Positions 1-8,127 of a DNA stretch of 34,439 bases are shown piece by piece (the first letter of the stretch is position 1; each line of letters starts with the position of its first letter). The position numbers were made by a program, and so were the translations under genes. The stretch comes from Solirubrobacterales bacterium (lineage in GTDB: Bacteria > Actinomycetota > Thermoleophilia > Solirubrobacterales > Solirubrobacteraceae). Location of the stretch: contig JAOPZV010000248.1 of assembly GCA_025963935.1 (NCBI GenBank), positions 1-34,439 of the forward strand. Reading direction: 5' to 3'. The notes below the pieces were generated by a model. The model made no database searches. It was not told the origin of the DNA and saw nothing but the letters and a program-made list of their open reading frames with translations.

Positions 1-1189
1 AGGCCGCTTCTCGTAGGGTGGCCTCGCGGACCTCGGCGACCGTCGTGCAACCGCTGAGCGCGATCGTGAGGTCGAGCTCGGCAAGCACGCAGCGCAGCAC
101 GTGCTCGACACCGGCCTGCCCGTCCAGCGCCAACCCCCAGACATACGGGCGACCCAGGCACACCGCGTCGGCGCCGAGCGCGAGCGCCTTGAAGATGTCC
201 GCGCCGGTGCGGATGCCGCTGTCGAACAGAACCGGGAAATCCTCGCCGGCGGCGCCGCGCACGGCGGGCAGCGCGTCCAGCGCGCCGAGCGCTCCGTCGA
301 CCTGGCGGCCGCCGTGGTTTGAGACGATCAGCCCGTCCACGCCCGCCTGCACCGCGAGCCGCGCGTCGTCCTCGTGCAGGATCCCCTTGAGCACGATCGG
401 CAGCGAAGTCTGCCCCCGCAGCCACTCGAGGTCCGCCCAGGTGACCGTCGGGTTCGAGAACTGCAAGGCCCAATGGCCGATCGCGGGACCGGGGTCCTCC
501 TCCGGAGGGCGCTCCAGAGCCGCGCGGAAGACCGGGTCGCTGAAGTAGTTCGCGACGCCCTCGCCCTGCAGGAACGGCAGGTAGGCGCTCTGTAGATCGC
601 GCGGCCGCCAGCCGAGCATCCACGTATCGAGCGTGACGACGAGCGCCGTGTACCCGGCGTCCGCTGCACGGGCGACGAAGCTCGCGGCGAGGTCGCGATC
701 CTTCGGCCAGTACAGCTGGTACCAGCGGCTGGCCTCGCCCATCGCCTCCGCGACGTCCTCCATCGAATGGGACGCGGCGGTGCTGAGGATCGCCGGCAGG
801 CCCAGTGCGCCGGCCGCGCGCCCGACCGCCAGCTCGGCTTGCGGATGCACGATCGACTGCACGCCGATTGGCGCGAGCAGCAGCGGCGCGGGCATCTCCG
901 TACCGAGAACAGTCGTGGCGAGATCGCGCGCGGCGACATCGCGCAGCATGCGTGGCACGATCTCCCACCGCTCGAACGCGGCGAGATTCGCTGCGACCGT
1001 GCGCTCTGAGCCGGCACCGCCGGCGACGTAGCCGAACGCCCCCGTGTTCAGCACCTCGCGAGCGTGCTGTTCGAGCTCCATCGTCGAGATGGGCAGCGCG
1101 GGTCGCTCACCGGCGAGGCCCCGCCCGTAGATCTCGTATTGAAAGTTCGCGTAGAGCTGCTGTTGCAGCGCGGGATCAGCGTCGGCCAT
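1..1189 (-). CDS. Lactate 2-monooxygenase (FMN-dependent alpha-hydroxy acid oxidase family), 3' end cut by window
   Basis: This gene is missing from the ORF track because it runs off the left edge; I read 396 codons from an ATG at 1189 with no stop. Enzymes of this family bind FMN in a TIM barrel and oxidise L-lactate (or a related 2-hydroxy acid) with O2; lactate 2-monooxygenase releases acetate and CO2. Visible family marks are YVAGGAG (54-60), LDTWMLGWRPRDL (187-199), the catalytic-base segment SNHGGRQ (290-296, His292) and the phosphate-binding DSGIRTGADIFKALALGA (323-340). YQLYWPKDRDLA and LDTW..GWRPRDL resemble mycobacterial lactate 2-monooxygenase more than glycolate or mandelate oxidases. 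Only a few C-terminal codons should be missing. It appears monocistronic, with a TAGGGT box 6 nt before the ATG. The exact substrate is inferred. Confidence 0.93.
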   Translation of the reverse strand, partial: MADADPALQQQLYANFQYEIYGRGLAGERPALPISTMELEQHAREVLNTGAFGYVAGGAGSERTVAANLAAFERWEIVPRMLRDVAARDLATTVLGTEMPAPLLLAPIGVQSIVHPQAELAVGRAAGALGLPAILSTAASHSMEDVAEAMGEASRWYQLYWPKDRDLAASFVARAADAGYTALVVTLDTWMLGWRPRDLQSAYLPFLQGEGVANYFSDPVFRAALERPPEEDPGPAIGHWALQFSNPTVTWADLEWLRGQTSLPIVLKGILHEDDARLAVQAGVDGLIVSNHGGRQVDGALGALDALPAVRGAAGEDFPVLFDSGIRTGADIFKALALGADAVCLGRPYVWGLALDGQAGVEHVLRCVLAELDLTIALSGCTTVAEVREATLREAA

Positions 1190-1195
1190 CCCTAG

Positions 1196-1201
1196 ACCCT
1201 A
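1196..1201 (-). promoter_or_regulatory. Candidate -10 element for leaderless transcript of the lactate monooxygenase gene
   Basis: On the minus strand TAGGGT is followed by CTAGGG and then the ATG at 1189. This TANNNT box 6 nt from the start codon is what leaderless actinobacterial promoters look like. An AGGG is also present but sits directly against the ATG, too close for a normal ribosome binding site. Confidence 0.45.
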
Positions 1202-1226
1202 CAGCCGCGGCGCCGGCCGCCGCCGG

Positions 1227-2378
1227 CTAGCGAAGCGCCGGTTCGGGTGCGGCGAGGAGGCCGCCGCAGACGCCGTTGCGACCGTTGCGCTTGGCTTCGT
1301 AGAGTGCCGAGTCGGCTTCGGCGCTGACGGCCCTGTAGTCGAACGGGGCGTCGCGCGTGGAGGCAGCCACACCGAAGCTCATCGTGACGCGCAGGCCACC
1401 CCCGACGGTATCGGCCTCGACGCCGCGGCGCAGACGCTCGGCCATCGCCGCGGTCTGCTCCAGGTCGGCACCGGGGAGCAGCACGAGGAACTCCTCGCCG
1501 CCGATCCGGTAGGCGAGGTCGAACGCGCGCAGCTGCTTGCGGAGCATGTACGCGACGTCCTGCAGGACAGCGTCACCGACCGCATGGCCGTGGGTGTCGT
1601 TGATCAGCTTGAAATGGTCGAGGTCGGCGACGATCAGCCCGACGGGCTGACGGGTGCGCTCCGCTTGGTATGCGAGCTCGAGCGTGCGGTCGGCAAGCGA
1701 GTTGCGGTTGAGCATGCCGGTCAGCTGGTCAATCACCGCGGCACTGCGGTGCCGGACGTCGGAGTGCATCAGCGCCGTGGAGAGGATCGCGACGGCGATC
1801 GCCAGCGCTAGCGGCATGATCAAGAGCGGAGGATGGGCGATGACGGCGGCCGCGTCGACGCCGAAGGCGACGCCGATCATCATCGCGACCGTCACGCACA
1901 GCCCGAGGATCACGCCACGCGTGGGAAAGCGCGCGCTCAGCGTGACGATCGGAATGGCTGCCCAGGCCATCGCCGGCGAACGCGGCCCGCCGGTCAGGGC
2001 CACGCTGATCTCGATCATCAGCTGCGATCCCGTCCATGCGGCAAACAGGAGGTACTCGGGGTATGTCACGCGGTGAACCGCCGAGTCAGCCGCCGCGAAC
2101 AGGACCCCGGCGATTACGAGAGGGATGACCGTCCACCACCCGAGCCACGGCCCGCAGATCAGCAGCGCGGCGGCGATCACGATGAACGACCGCCGGCGCA
2201 CCGGCGCGACCTGGCGGTCCATGTCGAGCATTCGCTCGCGGTCCATTTCGTCGTCGATCAGCCATGACACGGGTGCGGCGTGGGCGTCCGCGAGCGGGCC
2301 ATGTTCACGGCGGTCACGAGACGCTGGCCGTGTGGCGCCACGCAGGGCGGGAAGAACGGCGTCCAGATGATCTTCCAT
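1227..2378 (-). CDS. Membrane-anchored diguanylate cyclase (GGDEF domain)
   Basis: Predicted to condense two GTP into cyclic di-GMP. About 60 N-terminal residues are polar, then residues 63-203 hold some five to six hydrophobic segments forming a membrane sensor region I cannot assign to a named family. The GGDEF domain covers about 215-375: DQLTGMLNR at 217-225, DLDHFKLIND at 252-261 (metal and base contacts), and the signature GGEEF at 293-297. The inhibitory I-site RxxD is present as RAFD (284-287), exactly five residues before GGEEF, so the enzyme is likely active and product-inhibited. There is no EAL or HD-GYP domain. The start is uncertain: Met1 has no clear ribosome binding site, and in-frame Met45, Met50 and Met53 are alternatives that would still keep the membrane region. 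It stands alone between two genes of unrelated function. Confidence 0.93.
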   Translation of the reverse strand: MEDHLDAVLPALRGATRPASRDRREHGPLADAHAAPVSWLIDDEMDRERMLDMDRQVAPVRRRSFIVIAAALLICGPWLGWWTVIPLVIAGVLFAAADSAVHRVTYPEYLLFAAWTGSQLMIEISVALTGGPRSPAMAWAAIPIVTLSARFPTRGVILGLCVTVAMMIGVAFGVDAAAVIAHPPLLIMPLALAIAVAILSTALMHSDVRHRSAAVIDQLTGMLNRNSLADRTLELAYQAERTRQPVGLIVADLDHFKLINDTHGHAVGDAVLQDVAYMLRKQLRAFDLAYRIGGEEFLVLLPGADLEQTAAMAERLRRGVEADTVGGGLRVTMSFGVAASTRDAPFDYRAVSAEADSALYEAKRNGRNGVCGGLLAAPEPALR

Positions 2379-2500
2379 GACACCGCATATCGACCGCGGC
2401 TAGCACAAATGAAGTAATCCGCCAGTCCACTCGACGGATTCCCTAGACGCCCCACCGCCGGGGCACGCAGCGTCCAGGCGACCCCCGACTCGCCTGCCGC

Positions 2501-3544
2501 TCAGCCGAGGACGAGCTCCGCCGCGGTGCGCAGCGTGGCCGCGTCTCCGGAGACGAGCAGGGTGGTGACTACCGACTCGCGCCACGCCTCCAGGTCGTCA
2601 CGGATCTTCTCCTTCGGGCCGATCAGCGACAGCTGTTCGATCAGTGGGGTCGGGATCTTCGCCCCCGCCTCGTCCTTCTTGCCGCTCAGGTAGAGGTCCT
2701 GGATTTCGGAAACCTCGCGCTCATAGCCCATGCGGATTGGGACATTCGCGTGGAAGTTGGCGCCTTTGGCGCCCATTCCCCCGAAGTACAGCGCATAGAA
2801 GGGCCGCAGGGACTCGGCGGCCGCCTCGACGTCGTCGGTGACGATCAGTGGCACGGTCGCGGCGACCTCGAAGTCCTCGGCGCTGCGCCGCGCTCCATCT
2901 CGCGCGAAGCCCTCCTCCAGCGAGGGGCGGTATAGCTCCTCGTAGACGGCGGGAGAGAACAGCATCGCCAGCCAGCCGTCGCACAGCTCCGCACACAGGG
3001 CGATGTTCTTCGGCCCCTCGGCGCCCAAATAGACCGGGATGTCCTCGCGCAGTGGGTGGATCGACGACTTCAGCGACTTGGCGAGACCGGTGCCGTCGGG
3101 TAGCGGCAGGGTGTAGTGCGGGCCTGGTGCCTGCAGCGGGCCCTGGCGCGCCCACACGTCGCGCAGGATGCCGATGTACTCGCGCGTGCGCGCGAGCGGC
3201 TTGGCGAACGGCATGCCGTACCAGCCCTCGACTACCTGCGGTCCGGAGACCCCGAGGCCCAGGATGAACCGGCCGTTTGACAGATGGTCCATCGTCATCG
3301 CGGCCATCGCCGTGGCGGCGGGCTGGCGAGCCGACATCTGCACGATCGCCGTGCCGAGCTTGATTCGCGCAGTCGACGCGCCCCACCACGCCAGCGGCGT
3401 CAGGCAATCCGAGCCGTAGGCCTCGGCGGTCCAGATCGAGTCGAACCCGAGCCGCTCCGCCTCGGCAACCGCCTCACTCGCACCCGGAGGCGGCCCCCCT
3501 GCCCAGTAGCCGGTGTTGAGCCCCAGCTTCAGACCGCGAGCCAT
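2501..3544 (-). CDS. LLM class F420-dependent oxidoreductase
   Basis: A 347-aa luciferase-like (TIM barrel) flavin/F420 oxidoreductase. The ORF track fuses it to an out-of-frame shadow of the upstream methyltransferase; the family begins at MARGLKLGLNTGYW, so I start at ATG 3544. Marks are LGFDSIWTAEAYGSD, the strand IKLGTAIVQ, MTMDHLSNGRFILGLGVSGPQVVEGWYG, and TREYIGILR. These match actinobacterial F420-linked members rather than bacterial luciferase itself. Partner specificity (F420 versus FMN) is inferred from the family; the substrate is unknown. It lies 35 nt after the O-methyltransferase and may be co-transcribed, but a TAGCCT box 7 nt before its ATG suggests it can also have its own leaderless transcript. 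Confidence 0.9.
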   Translation of the reverse strand: MARGLKLGLNTGYWAGGPPPGASEAVAEAERLGFDSIWTAEAYGSDCLTPLAWWGASTARIKLGTAIVQMSARQPAATAMAAMTMDHLSNGRFILGLGVSGPQVVEGWYGMPFAKPLARTREYIGILRDVWARQGPLQAPGPHYTLPLPDGTGLAKSLKSSIHPLREDIPVYLGAEGPKNIALCAELCDGWLAMLFSPAVYEELYRPSLEEGFARDGARRSAEDFEVAATVPLIVTDDVEAAAESLRPFYALYFGGMGAKGANFHANVPIRMGYEREVSEIQDLYLSGKKDEAGAKIPTPLIEQLSLIGPKEKIRDDLEAWRESVVTTLLVSGDAATLRTAAELVLG

Positions 3545-3551
3545 CGCGCGG

Positions 3552-3557
3552 AGGCTA
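3552..3557 (-). promoter_or_regulatory. Candidate -10 element for leaderless transcript of the LLM oxidoreductase
   Basis: TAGCCT is followed by CCGCGCG (7 nt) and the ATG at 3544 on the minus strand. No Shine-Dalgarno sequence is visible in this interval. The box lies in the 35-nt gap after the methyltransferase gene. Confidence 0.4.
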
Positions 3558-3579
3558 CAGCAGAAGCATCCAGACGCGA

Positions 3580-4254
3580 CTAGGGGCGCGGCGCGACGAG
3601 CGCGAGGGTGAAGCCGTCGTAGCCCTTCGTGCCGACCGTCTGGATCGTCGTCCCGGTAGCACCGGGCGCCGCCGCGAGCAGCTCGTGAAAGCGCCGCATG
3701 CCCTCGATCCCGGGGTCGTCGTTCTCGGGATCGACGAGTGCGCCGCCCCGCACGACGTTGTCCGTGACGATCACGCTGCCGGCGCGCGAGAGCTCGAGCG
3801 CCCACTCGAAGTACTGCGGCGTGCCTGCCTTGTCGGCGTCGATGAAGATGAAGTCGAATGGGCCGGCCCGCTCGCCGGCGAGCTCGCGCAGCGACTCGAG
3901 CGCGGGGCCGACACGCTGCTCGACGCGGTCGGCCACCCCTGCCCGCTCGATGTTCTCCGCAGCGACCTGTGCGTAGCTCGGCTCGAGCTCCGAAGTCACG
4001 AGCCTGCCCCCGGGCGGGAGCGCCCGCGCGAGCCAGATCGTGCTGTAGCCGCCCAGCGTTCCTAGCTCGAGGATGCTTCGCGCGCCCATCGCACGGGCGA
4101 TCAGGTGCAGTAGCTTGCCCTGGTTCGGAGACACCGCGATCGGTGGGAGGCCGGCCGCGGCGCTGCCCGCGGCGGCATCGCGAAGCGCCTGGTCCTCGTG
4201 GACGAGCAGGTCGGCGGTGTACCCATCGACATCGCTCCACAGCTCCTGGCTCAT
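3580..4254 (-). CDS. SAM-dependent O-methyltransferase (class I, COMT-like family 3)
   Basis: A 224-aa methyltransferase of the small, cation-dependent catechol/caffeoyl-CoA type. It carries the SAM-binding motif LELGTLGGYSTIWLA (62-76), the acidic ribose contact TSELEPSYAQVA (87-98), and the metal-binding pair FDFIFIDADKAG (133-144) and VTDNVVRGG (163-171), so a divalent ion at Asp139, Asp165 and Asn166 is expected. Family members methylate catechol-like hydroxyls; this substrate is unknown. Its ATG overlaps the stop of the upstream VOC gene as ATGA, implying translational coupling. The LLM oxidoreductase follows 35 nt downstream, so the three may act on one compound. No signal peptide; cytoplasmic. 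Confidence 0.92.
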   Translation of the reverse strand: MSQELWSDVDGYTADLLVHEDQALRDAAAGSAAAGLPPIAVSPNQGKLLHLIARAMGARSILELGTLGGYSTIWLARALPPGGRLVTSELEPSYAQVAAENIERAGVADRVEQRVGPALESLRELAGERAGPFDFIFIDADKAGTPQYFEWALELSRAGSVIVTDNVVRGGALVDPENDDPGIEGMRRFHELLAAAPGATGTTIQTVGTKGYDGFTLALVAPRP

Positions 4255-4907
4255 GTCAGCCCCCGTCCGCGGCCGTCCGGACTCATCAGTGCCACGGGGA
4301 CCGCAAGGCCCGCAGAGCGCCTGAGCGTCGCGATCTGGCGTCCCGGCTGAACGGCTGCTCGGATCTCGCCGACCTGCGGTCCGATCCGCTCGACTGCCCG
4401 CTCGAGATCCTCGACGCTCAGCGCAAGTCCCCAGAAGCGCGCCGGATGATCCGCTCCGCCCGCGCGCTCGACGACCTCCTCCGGCTCCTGGATCAGCTCG
4501 AGGATCTCCGCTCCCAGCCGGAAGAAGGCCTGGCGCGGCGCGCCGGCCGGGGTCGGCTCCTCGCGCACCCGACGCAGGTCGAGGCCGGCGGCCTGCAACG
4601 CCACGATCGTGCGCTCCAGCGCGGGCGACATCGCCACGACATGATCGATCGACAGTACGCCGTTCGGTTGTGCCGGCGCCTGCTCCGGGACCTCCCGCTC
4701 AGAGACGTGGGTCCTCAGGCCGTCCAGCTCGGTGCTCGACACTCCTCGCAGGGACCATCCCACGATGCCGCTTCCCGCCTGCGCCCCGGCCAGGCGCACC
4801 CGCACACGCCCGATCTGCACGCAGTCGCCGGATACCGCGAAGCCGAGATGTCCCCATCGCTCGGGCTCGTCCGCGAGCGTTAGCTCGTCGATCGTCGCTG
4901 TTGGCAT
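4251..4907 (-). CDS. VOC-superfamily (glyoxalase-like) protein
   Basis: A 218-aa protein with a glyoxalase/bleomycin-resistance fold signature in its second half: LSIDHVVAMSP (His as first metal ligand), then RQAFFRLGAEILELIQ (Glu as second), then FWGLALSVEDLERAVERIG in the second module. The ORF track extends to 5024, but an AAAGGGAG ribosome site precedes the ATG at 4907, giving MPTATIDELTLADEPERW, the more natural start. VOC proteins bind a metal and act as lyases, dioxygenases or resistance proteins; the actual reaction cannot be read here. It heads a minus-strand unit with the O-methyltransferase (ATGA overlap) and probably the LLM oxidoreductase. Confidence 0.82.
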   Translation of the reverse strand: MPTATIDELTLADEPERWGHLGFAVSGDCVQIGRVRVRLAGAQAGSGIVGWSLRGVSSTELDGLRTHVSEREVPEQAPAQPNGVLSIDHVVAMSPALERTIVALQAAGLDLRRVREEPTPAGAPRQAFFRLGAEILELIQEPEEVVERAGGADHPARFWGLALSVEDLERAVERIGPQVGEIRAAVQPGRQIATLRRSAGLAVPVALMSPDGRGRGLT

Positions 4908-4911
4908 CGCA

Positions 4912-4919
4912 CTCCCTTT
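4912..4919 (-). promoter_or_regulatory. Ribosome binding site that sets the VOC gene start
   Basis: AAAGGGAG lies 4 nt before the ATG at 4907 on the minus strand. It supports this internal start over the 39-residue longer ORF in the track. Confidence 0.6.
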
Positions 4920-5059
4920 GGCGTCGCGTCCGGCAGGTCCCTCGCCGGCGCCCGCGATTGCGCGGACTCGCGCCCCGAACCGTACACGGCGGCCCACCAC
5001 ACTCGTCGGCCCGGTGTCCACCACGCGAGGGCCACGTTCGGCTCGAGCGCTGGTCGTCC

Positions 5060-5065
5060 TAGCAT
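5060..5065 (+). promoter_or_regulatory. Candidate -10 element for leaderless transcript of the small membrane protein
   Basis: TAGCAT is followed by CGGGGGT (7 nt) and the ATG at 5073. The G run touches the start codon too closely to be a normal ribosome site, so leaderless translation is plausible. Confidence 0.45.
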
Positions 5066-5072
5066 CGGGGGT

Positions 5073-5321
5073 ATGCGTCAGCGGTGGCTACTGGTGAGCG
5101 TGCGCTATGGGCTGCCGGCGATCGTCGTGCTCGCCGGGGTCGTCGTCATGGCGATGGGCGGCGAAAGCGAACTGGAGGGCGGCGCCGGGATCGTGGGCGC
5201 GGGGCTCGCCGTGTATCTCGTCAACTGGCTGTTCCGGATCGGCGCCGCCGGTGAGCGCGAGCGCGATGCGGAGGACGAGGCGCGCGACTACTTCAGCCGC
5301 CACGGCCGCTGGCCCAGCTGA
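5073..5321 (+). CDS. Small two-TM membrane protein, function unknown
   Basis: An 82-aa protein beginning MRQRWLLVSVRYGLPA. Two hydrophobic helices are evident: about 10-30 (PAIVVLAGVVVMAMGG) and about 37-56 (AGIVGAGLAVYLVNWLF). They are joined by a short acidic loop and followed by a charged tail (ERERDAEDEARDYFSRHGRWP). The tail's DYFSRHGRWP ending resembles small actinobacterial membrane proteins I have seen annotated only as hypothetical. It is divergent from the VOC gene and converges on the EEP-family gene. No function is offered. Confidence 0.75.
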   Translation: MRQRWLLVSVRYGLPAIVVLAGVVVMAMGGESELEGGAGIVGAGLAVYLVNWLFRIGAAGERERDAEDEARDYFSRHGRWPS

Positions 5322-5327
5322 GCTCCT

Positions 5328-5346
5328 CGCCGGCGATTGGCCGGCG
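5328..5346. terminator. Candidate bidirectional hairpin between convergent genes
   Basis: CGCCGG and CCGGCG pair around a 7-nt loop in the 34-nt gap between the small membrane protein and the EEP-family gene. There is no T run on either side, so it is a weak candidate supported mainly by position. Confidence 0.3.
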
Positions 5347-5355
5347 CACAAGCAC

Positions 5356-6039
5356 TCACCTGATCAGCTCGACGATCAGCGGCAGATGATCGGACAGCTC
5401 AACCGGGCCGGTGTCAAGGTTCACGCGGCGCTCCAGCCGGGCGGCCTCTCCGACCGCCCGCATCCCGCGAGCGAACAGGTGATCGACGTCCCTGCGCGCC
5501 ACCTGCACGATGCCACCGTCCGGATGTCCGGGACTGCGCAGGTTCAGGTCCCCGCCGAGGATCAGCGGTGCCCCGTCCGCCCACGCCAGCGAGCGTTGCC
5601 ACAGTAGTGCGAGCTCGTCCTCGGCAAGCGGCACCCGCGCGCTGGCGTGGAAGTTGACGACACACACTCCATCCGCGAGCCGTGCGAGCTGGGCGACCCG
5701 CCGCTCGGGCCAGGCGCGAAGCCGCAGGGCGCGGTGCTCGACGATCGGGCGCCGCGAGAGGATCGCGTTTGAGCCCCCGCCATTGGACTTGATCGCGTCG
5801 GGGCGTCGCACGGCCAGCGCCCGGCGGAGCGCCAGCAAAGAGTTTCGCGAGGTCAGCGCCGTGCACTGCTCGGCTCCGGCATCGCGAGCCAGCTCCGGCG
5901 GCCACCACGGAGGCACCTCCTGAAGCATGGCGACGTCCCAGTCCCACCCGGCGATCAGCCCGGCGAACTCCGCCTGCAGGTCGCGTCCGGCGGGTGGAAC
6001 GGAGCGACCGTGAAACAGATTCCACGTGAGGACGCGCAC
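5356..6039 (-). CDS. Endonuclease/exonuclease/phosphatase (EEP) family protein
   Basis: A 227-aa member of the DNase I-like EEP fold, starting at GTG. Fold landmarks are in order: LTWNLFHG (residues 4-11, Asn metal ligand), MLQEVPPW (about 39-46, catalytic Glu), NAILSRRPI, NFHAS (catalytic His strand), GGDLNLRS (Asp and Asn) and the C-terminal LSDHLPLIVEL (Asp-His pair). All core catalytic positions are therefore kept. Families with this fold cut DNA, RNA or phosphoester headgroups (sphingomyelinase, inositol phosphatases); the substrate cannot be told apart here. There is no signal peptide. It lies 19 nt after the acyl-CoA ligase on the same strand, so co-transcription is likely. Confidence 0.88.
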   Translation of the reverse strand: MRVLTWNLFHGRSVPPAGRDLQAEFAGLIAGWDWDVAMLQEVPPWWPPELARDAGAEQCTALTSRNSLLALRRALAVRRPDAIKSNGGGSNAILSRRPIVEHRALRLRAWPERRVAQLARLADGVCVVNFHASARVPLAEDELALLWQRSLAWADGAPLILGGDLNLRSPGHPDGGIVQVARRDVDHLFARGMRAVGEAARLERRVNLDTGPVELSDHLPLIVELIR

Positions 6040-6058
6040 GCCCCGCGCCGCGCGGCCG

Positions 6059-7870
6059 CTAGCGGGCGTACATCCCCTCGATCACGTCCGCGTAGCGCTC
6101 GGCGATCGGCTTGCGCTTGAGCTTCATAGTCGGCGTCAGCTCCTCGCCGCCCGGCAGCCAGTCGCCCTCGATGATCGAGAACCGCTTGATCTGCTCGACT
6201 TTCGCGAGCTTGGCGTTCGCCTCATCGACGCCGGCCTGCACCATGGCGCGAACGCGCTCGTCGCGCGCCAGCGACGCCAGGGATGTGTCCTCGATGCCCT
6301 GCTGCGTCGCCCACGCCGGCGCGAAGTCGGGGTCCAACACAATCAGCGCCGTGTTGAACGGGCGCCGGTCGCCGATGCAACACGCCTGGCCGATCAGCGG
6401 CGAGGCGCTCTTCAAGGCGGCCTCTATGTTCGCCGGCGACATGTTCTTGCCGGCCGCGTTGATGATGATCTCCTTCTTGCGGTCGACGATCGTCAGATAG
6501 CCGTCGTCGTCGAATACCCCGATGTCGCCGGTGCGCAGCCAGCCGTCCTCCGTGAACGCCTCGGCCGTCTTGTCGGGGAGGTTGCGGTATCCGAGCATCA
6601 CGACGTCGGACTTCACCAGCACCTCGCCGTCGGCGTCGAGCTTGATCTGGACTCCCGGCGCGGGCGGCCCGACCGTCCCGATCTTGATCTTCCCGGTCGG
6701 ATTGACGCTGCCGGCGCCGCACGTCTCGCTCATGCCCCACAGCTCGGCCAGCGGGAGCCCGATGGCGTGGAAGAACTCGAGCACCTCCACGGGGGTGGGC
6801 GCCGCACCGACGTTGATCGCCTCGACCTGGTCGAGCCCGAGCATCTCGCGCAGGCCGGCGAACATCTCGGCGTCCGCCTTGGCGACCTGCTCGGCGAGAT
6901 CGGCGGGGACCGGCTCCCCGGCCTGCTCGAGGCGCACCTTGCGCACGCCCGCCGCGATCGCCGCGAGCATCGCCTCTCGCTGCTCGTCGGGCTGGCCGGC
7001 GATCATCGTCTCCAGGCCGGCCTTGAGCTTCTCCCAGATACGCGGCACGGCGAAAAACCAGCTCGGCCGTACTTCGGGCAGGTAGGAGAGGACCTGGCGG
7101 GGGTCCTCGCAGCAGGTGATCTGCAGGCCATAGACGATCGGCAGGTAGTGGTGAGCGTTGCGCTCGGCAACGTGGGCGGCCGGGAGCCATGAGATGACGC
7201 GCCCGTCGCGCGGCAGGTCGATCAGCTCCTCGAGCCCCTCGCATGCCGCCAGCAGGTTGCGGTGGATGAGCTGGACGCCCTTCGGCGGCCCCGTCGTCCC
7301 GGAGGTGTAGATAAGCGTGAGCACATCGCTCGCGGTGATCTGCGCCACGGATCCGTCGACGTCGAAGCCGGGGTTCGTGCCCTCGACATCCGACAGGGCG
7401 ATCGTGCCCTGCGGCGGCTCACCGTCGACGACGATCACGTGCTCGAGGTCGGGTAGGCCGTGGCGCGCCTCGAGCACCTGCGCCAGGAACTGCTGCTCAC
7501 AGATCAGGACGCGTGCTCCGGCGTCCGCGACGACGTACTCGATCTGGTTGGAGGCGTAGGTGTTGTAGATCGAGAACGGAGTGGCGCCAAGCATCATCGC
7601 GGCGATGTCGCACAGATGGAACTCGGGACTGTTGGAGAGCATCAGGGCGATCGTCTCGCCGCGACCGAGACCGAGCTTCGCGAGGCCACCGGCAAGCGCG
7701 TCGACACGCGCGCGCAGCTCTCCCCAGGTGATCGTGAACGCGTCGCCCTTTGTGCGGATCGCGACCTCATCGGCGCGCTCGGCGGCCGTGCGGCGGAACG
7801 CCTCGGCGAGCGTTGTCGCGTTTACCGCCGACTGCTCGCGGGCCGCCAGTTCCGTGACCGCGCCATCCAT
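6059..7870 (-). CDS. Long-chain fatty acid-CoA ligase (AMP-forming, FadD15-like)
   Basis: A 603-aa ANL-superfamily enzyme that activates a fatty acid with ATP to an acyl-AMP and then to acyl-CoA. The phosphate-binding loop YTSGTTGPPKG is at 188-198. Further marks are LPAAHVAERNAHHYLPI, the adenine-binding ELWGMSETCGAGS, DGWLRTGDIGVFDDDGYLTIVDRKKEIII (hinge region), and a C-terminal Lys in TPTMKLKRKPI. The length and the VAERN and NAAGKNMSPANIE segments fit bacterial long-chain ligases rather than acetyl-CoA synthetase. The ATG at 7870 has a GGAGGAGCGG ribosome site. It is divergent from the SpoIIE phosphatase and precedes the EEP protein. Confidence 0.94.
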   Translation of the reverse strand: MDGAVTELAAREQSAVNATTLAEAFRRTAAERADEVAIRTKGDAFTITWGELRARVDALAGGLAKLGLGRGETIALMLSNSPEFHLCDIAAMMLGATPFSIYNTYASNQIEYVVADAGARVLICEQQFLAQVLEARHGLPDLEHVIVVDGEPPQGTIALSDVEGTNPGFDVDGSVAQITASDVLTLIYTSGTTGPPKGVQLIHRNLLAACEGLEELIDLPRDGRVISWLPAAHVAERNAHHYLPIVYGLQITCCEDPRQVLSYLPEVRPSWFFAVPRIWEKLKAGLETMIAGQPDEQREAMLAAIAAGVRKVRLEQAGEPVPADLAEQVAKADAEMFAGLREMLGLDQVEAINVGAAPTPVEVLEFFHAIGLPLAELWGMSETCGAGSVNPTGKIKIGTVGPPAPGVQIKLDADGEVLVKSDVVMLGYRNLPDKTAEAFTEDGWLRTGDIGVFDDDGYLTIVDRKKEIIINAAGKNMSPANIEAALKSASPLIGQACCIGDRRPFNTALIVLDPDFAPAWATQQGIEDTSLASLARDERVRAMVQAGVDEANAKLAKVEQIKRFSIIEGDWLPGGEELTPTMKLKRKPIAERYADVIEGMYAR

Positions 7871-7944
7871 GCTCCGCTCCTCCCGTTTGCGATTCGCCTC
7901 GCCCCGGGGTATCCGCCCCGCGGATCTCTCAAACTTCGCCCGGG

Positions 7945-7973
7945 ATCATAGCCAGAGAGCGACGACACGTGAG
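7945..7973 (-). promoter_or_regulatory. Possible sigma70-type promoter for the acyl-CoA ligase
   Basis: On the minus strand a TATGAT hexamer (7945-7950) has a poor -35, CTCACG (7968-7973), at 17-nt spacing, about 75 nt before the ATG. Only the -10 is convincing. The 257-nt divergent gap must also hold the promoter of the SpoIIE gene, for which I saw no clear hexamers. Confidence 0.25.
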
Positions 7974-8127
7974 CATTGCTACGAACCGTCCCGATCGGCA
8001 GGCGATGCGCGCCTGCTTGTCCCTTGTGCACATACGATTGGATGCTGTTGACCGGGCCGCTCGGCGGACCGCCGATCGTGCGGCCGACCGCCGCGGGTGA
8101 GACTGGCGAGGGGCGCATTGGGGAGCG

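Noticed and set aside
3545-4240. N-terminal half of the 579-aa ORF preceding the LLM oxidoreductase
   Set aside because: It is an alternate frame of the O-methyltransferase gene; the family start is at 3544.
6026-7192. 388-aa plus-strand ORF opposite the acyl-CoA ligase
   Set aside because: Shadow of a well-conserved ANL enzyme; Arg/Leu/Gly-rich without domains.
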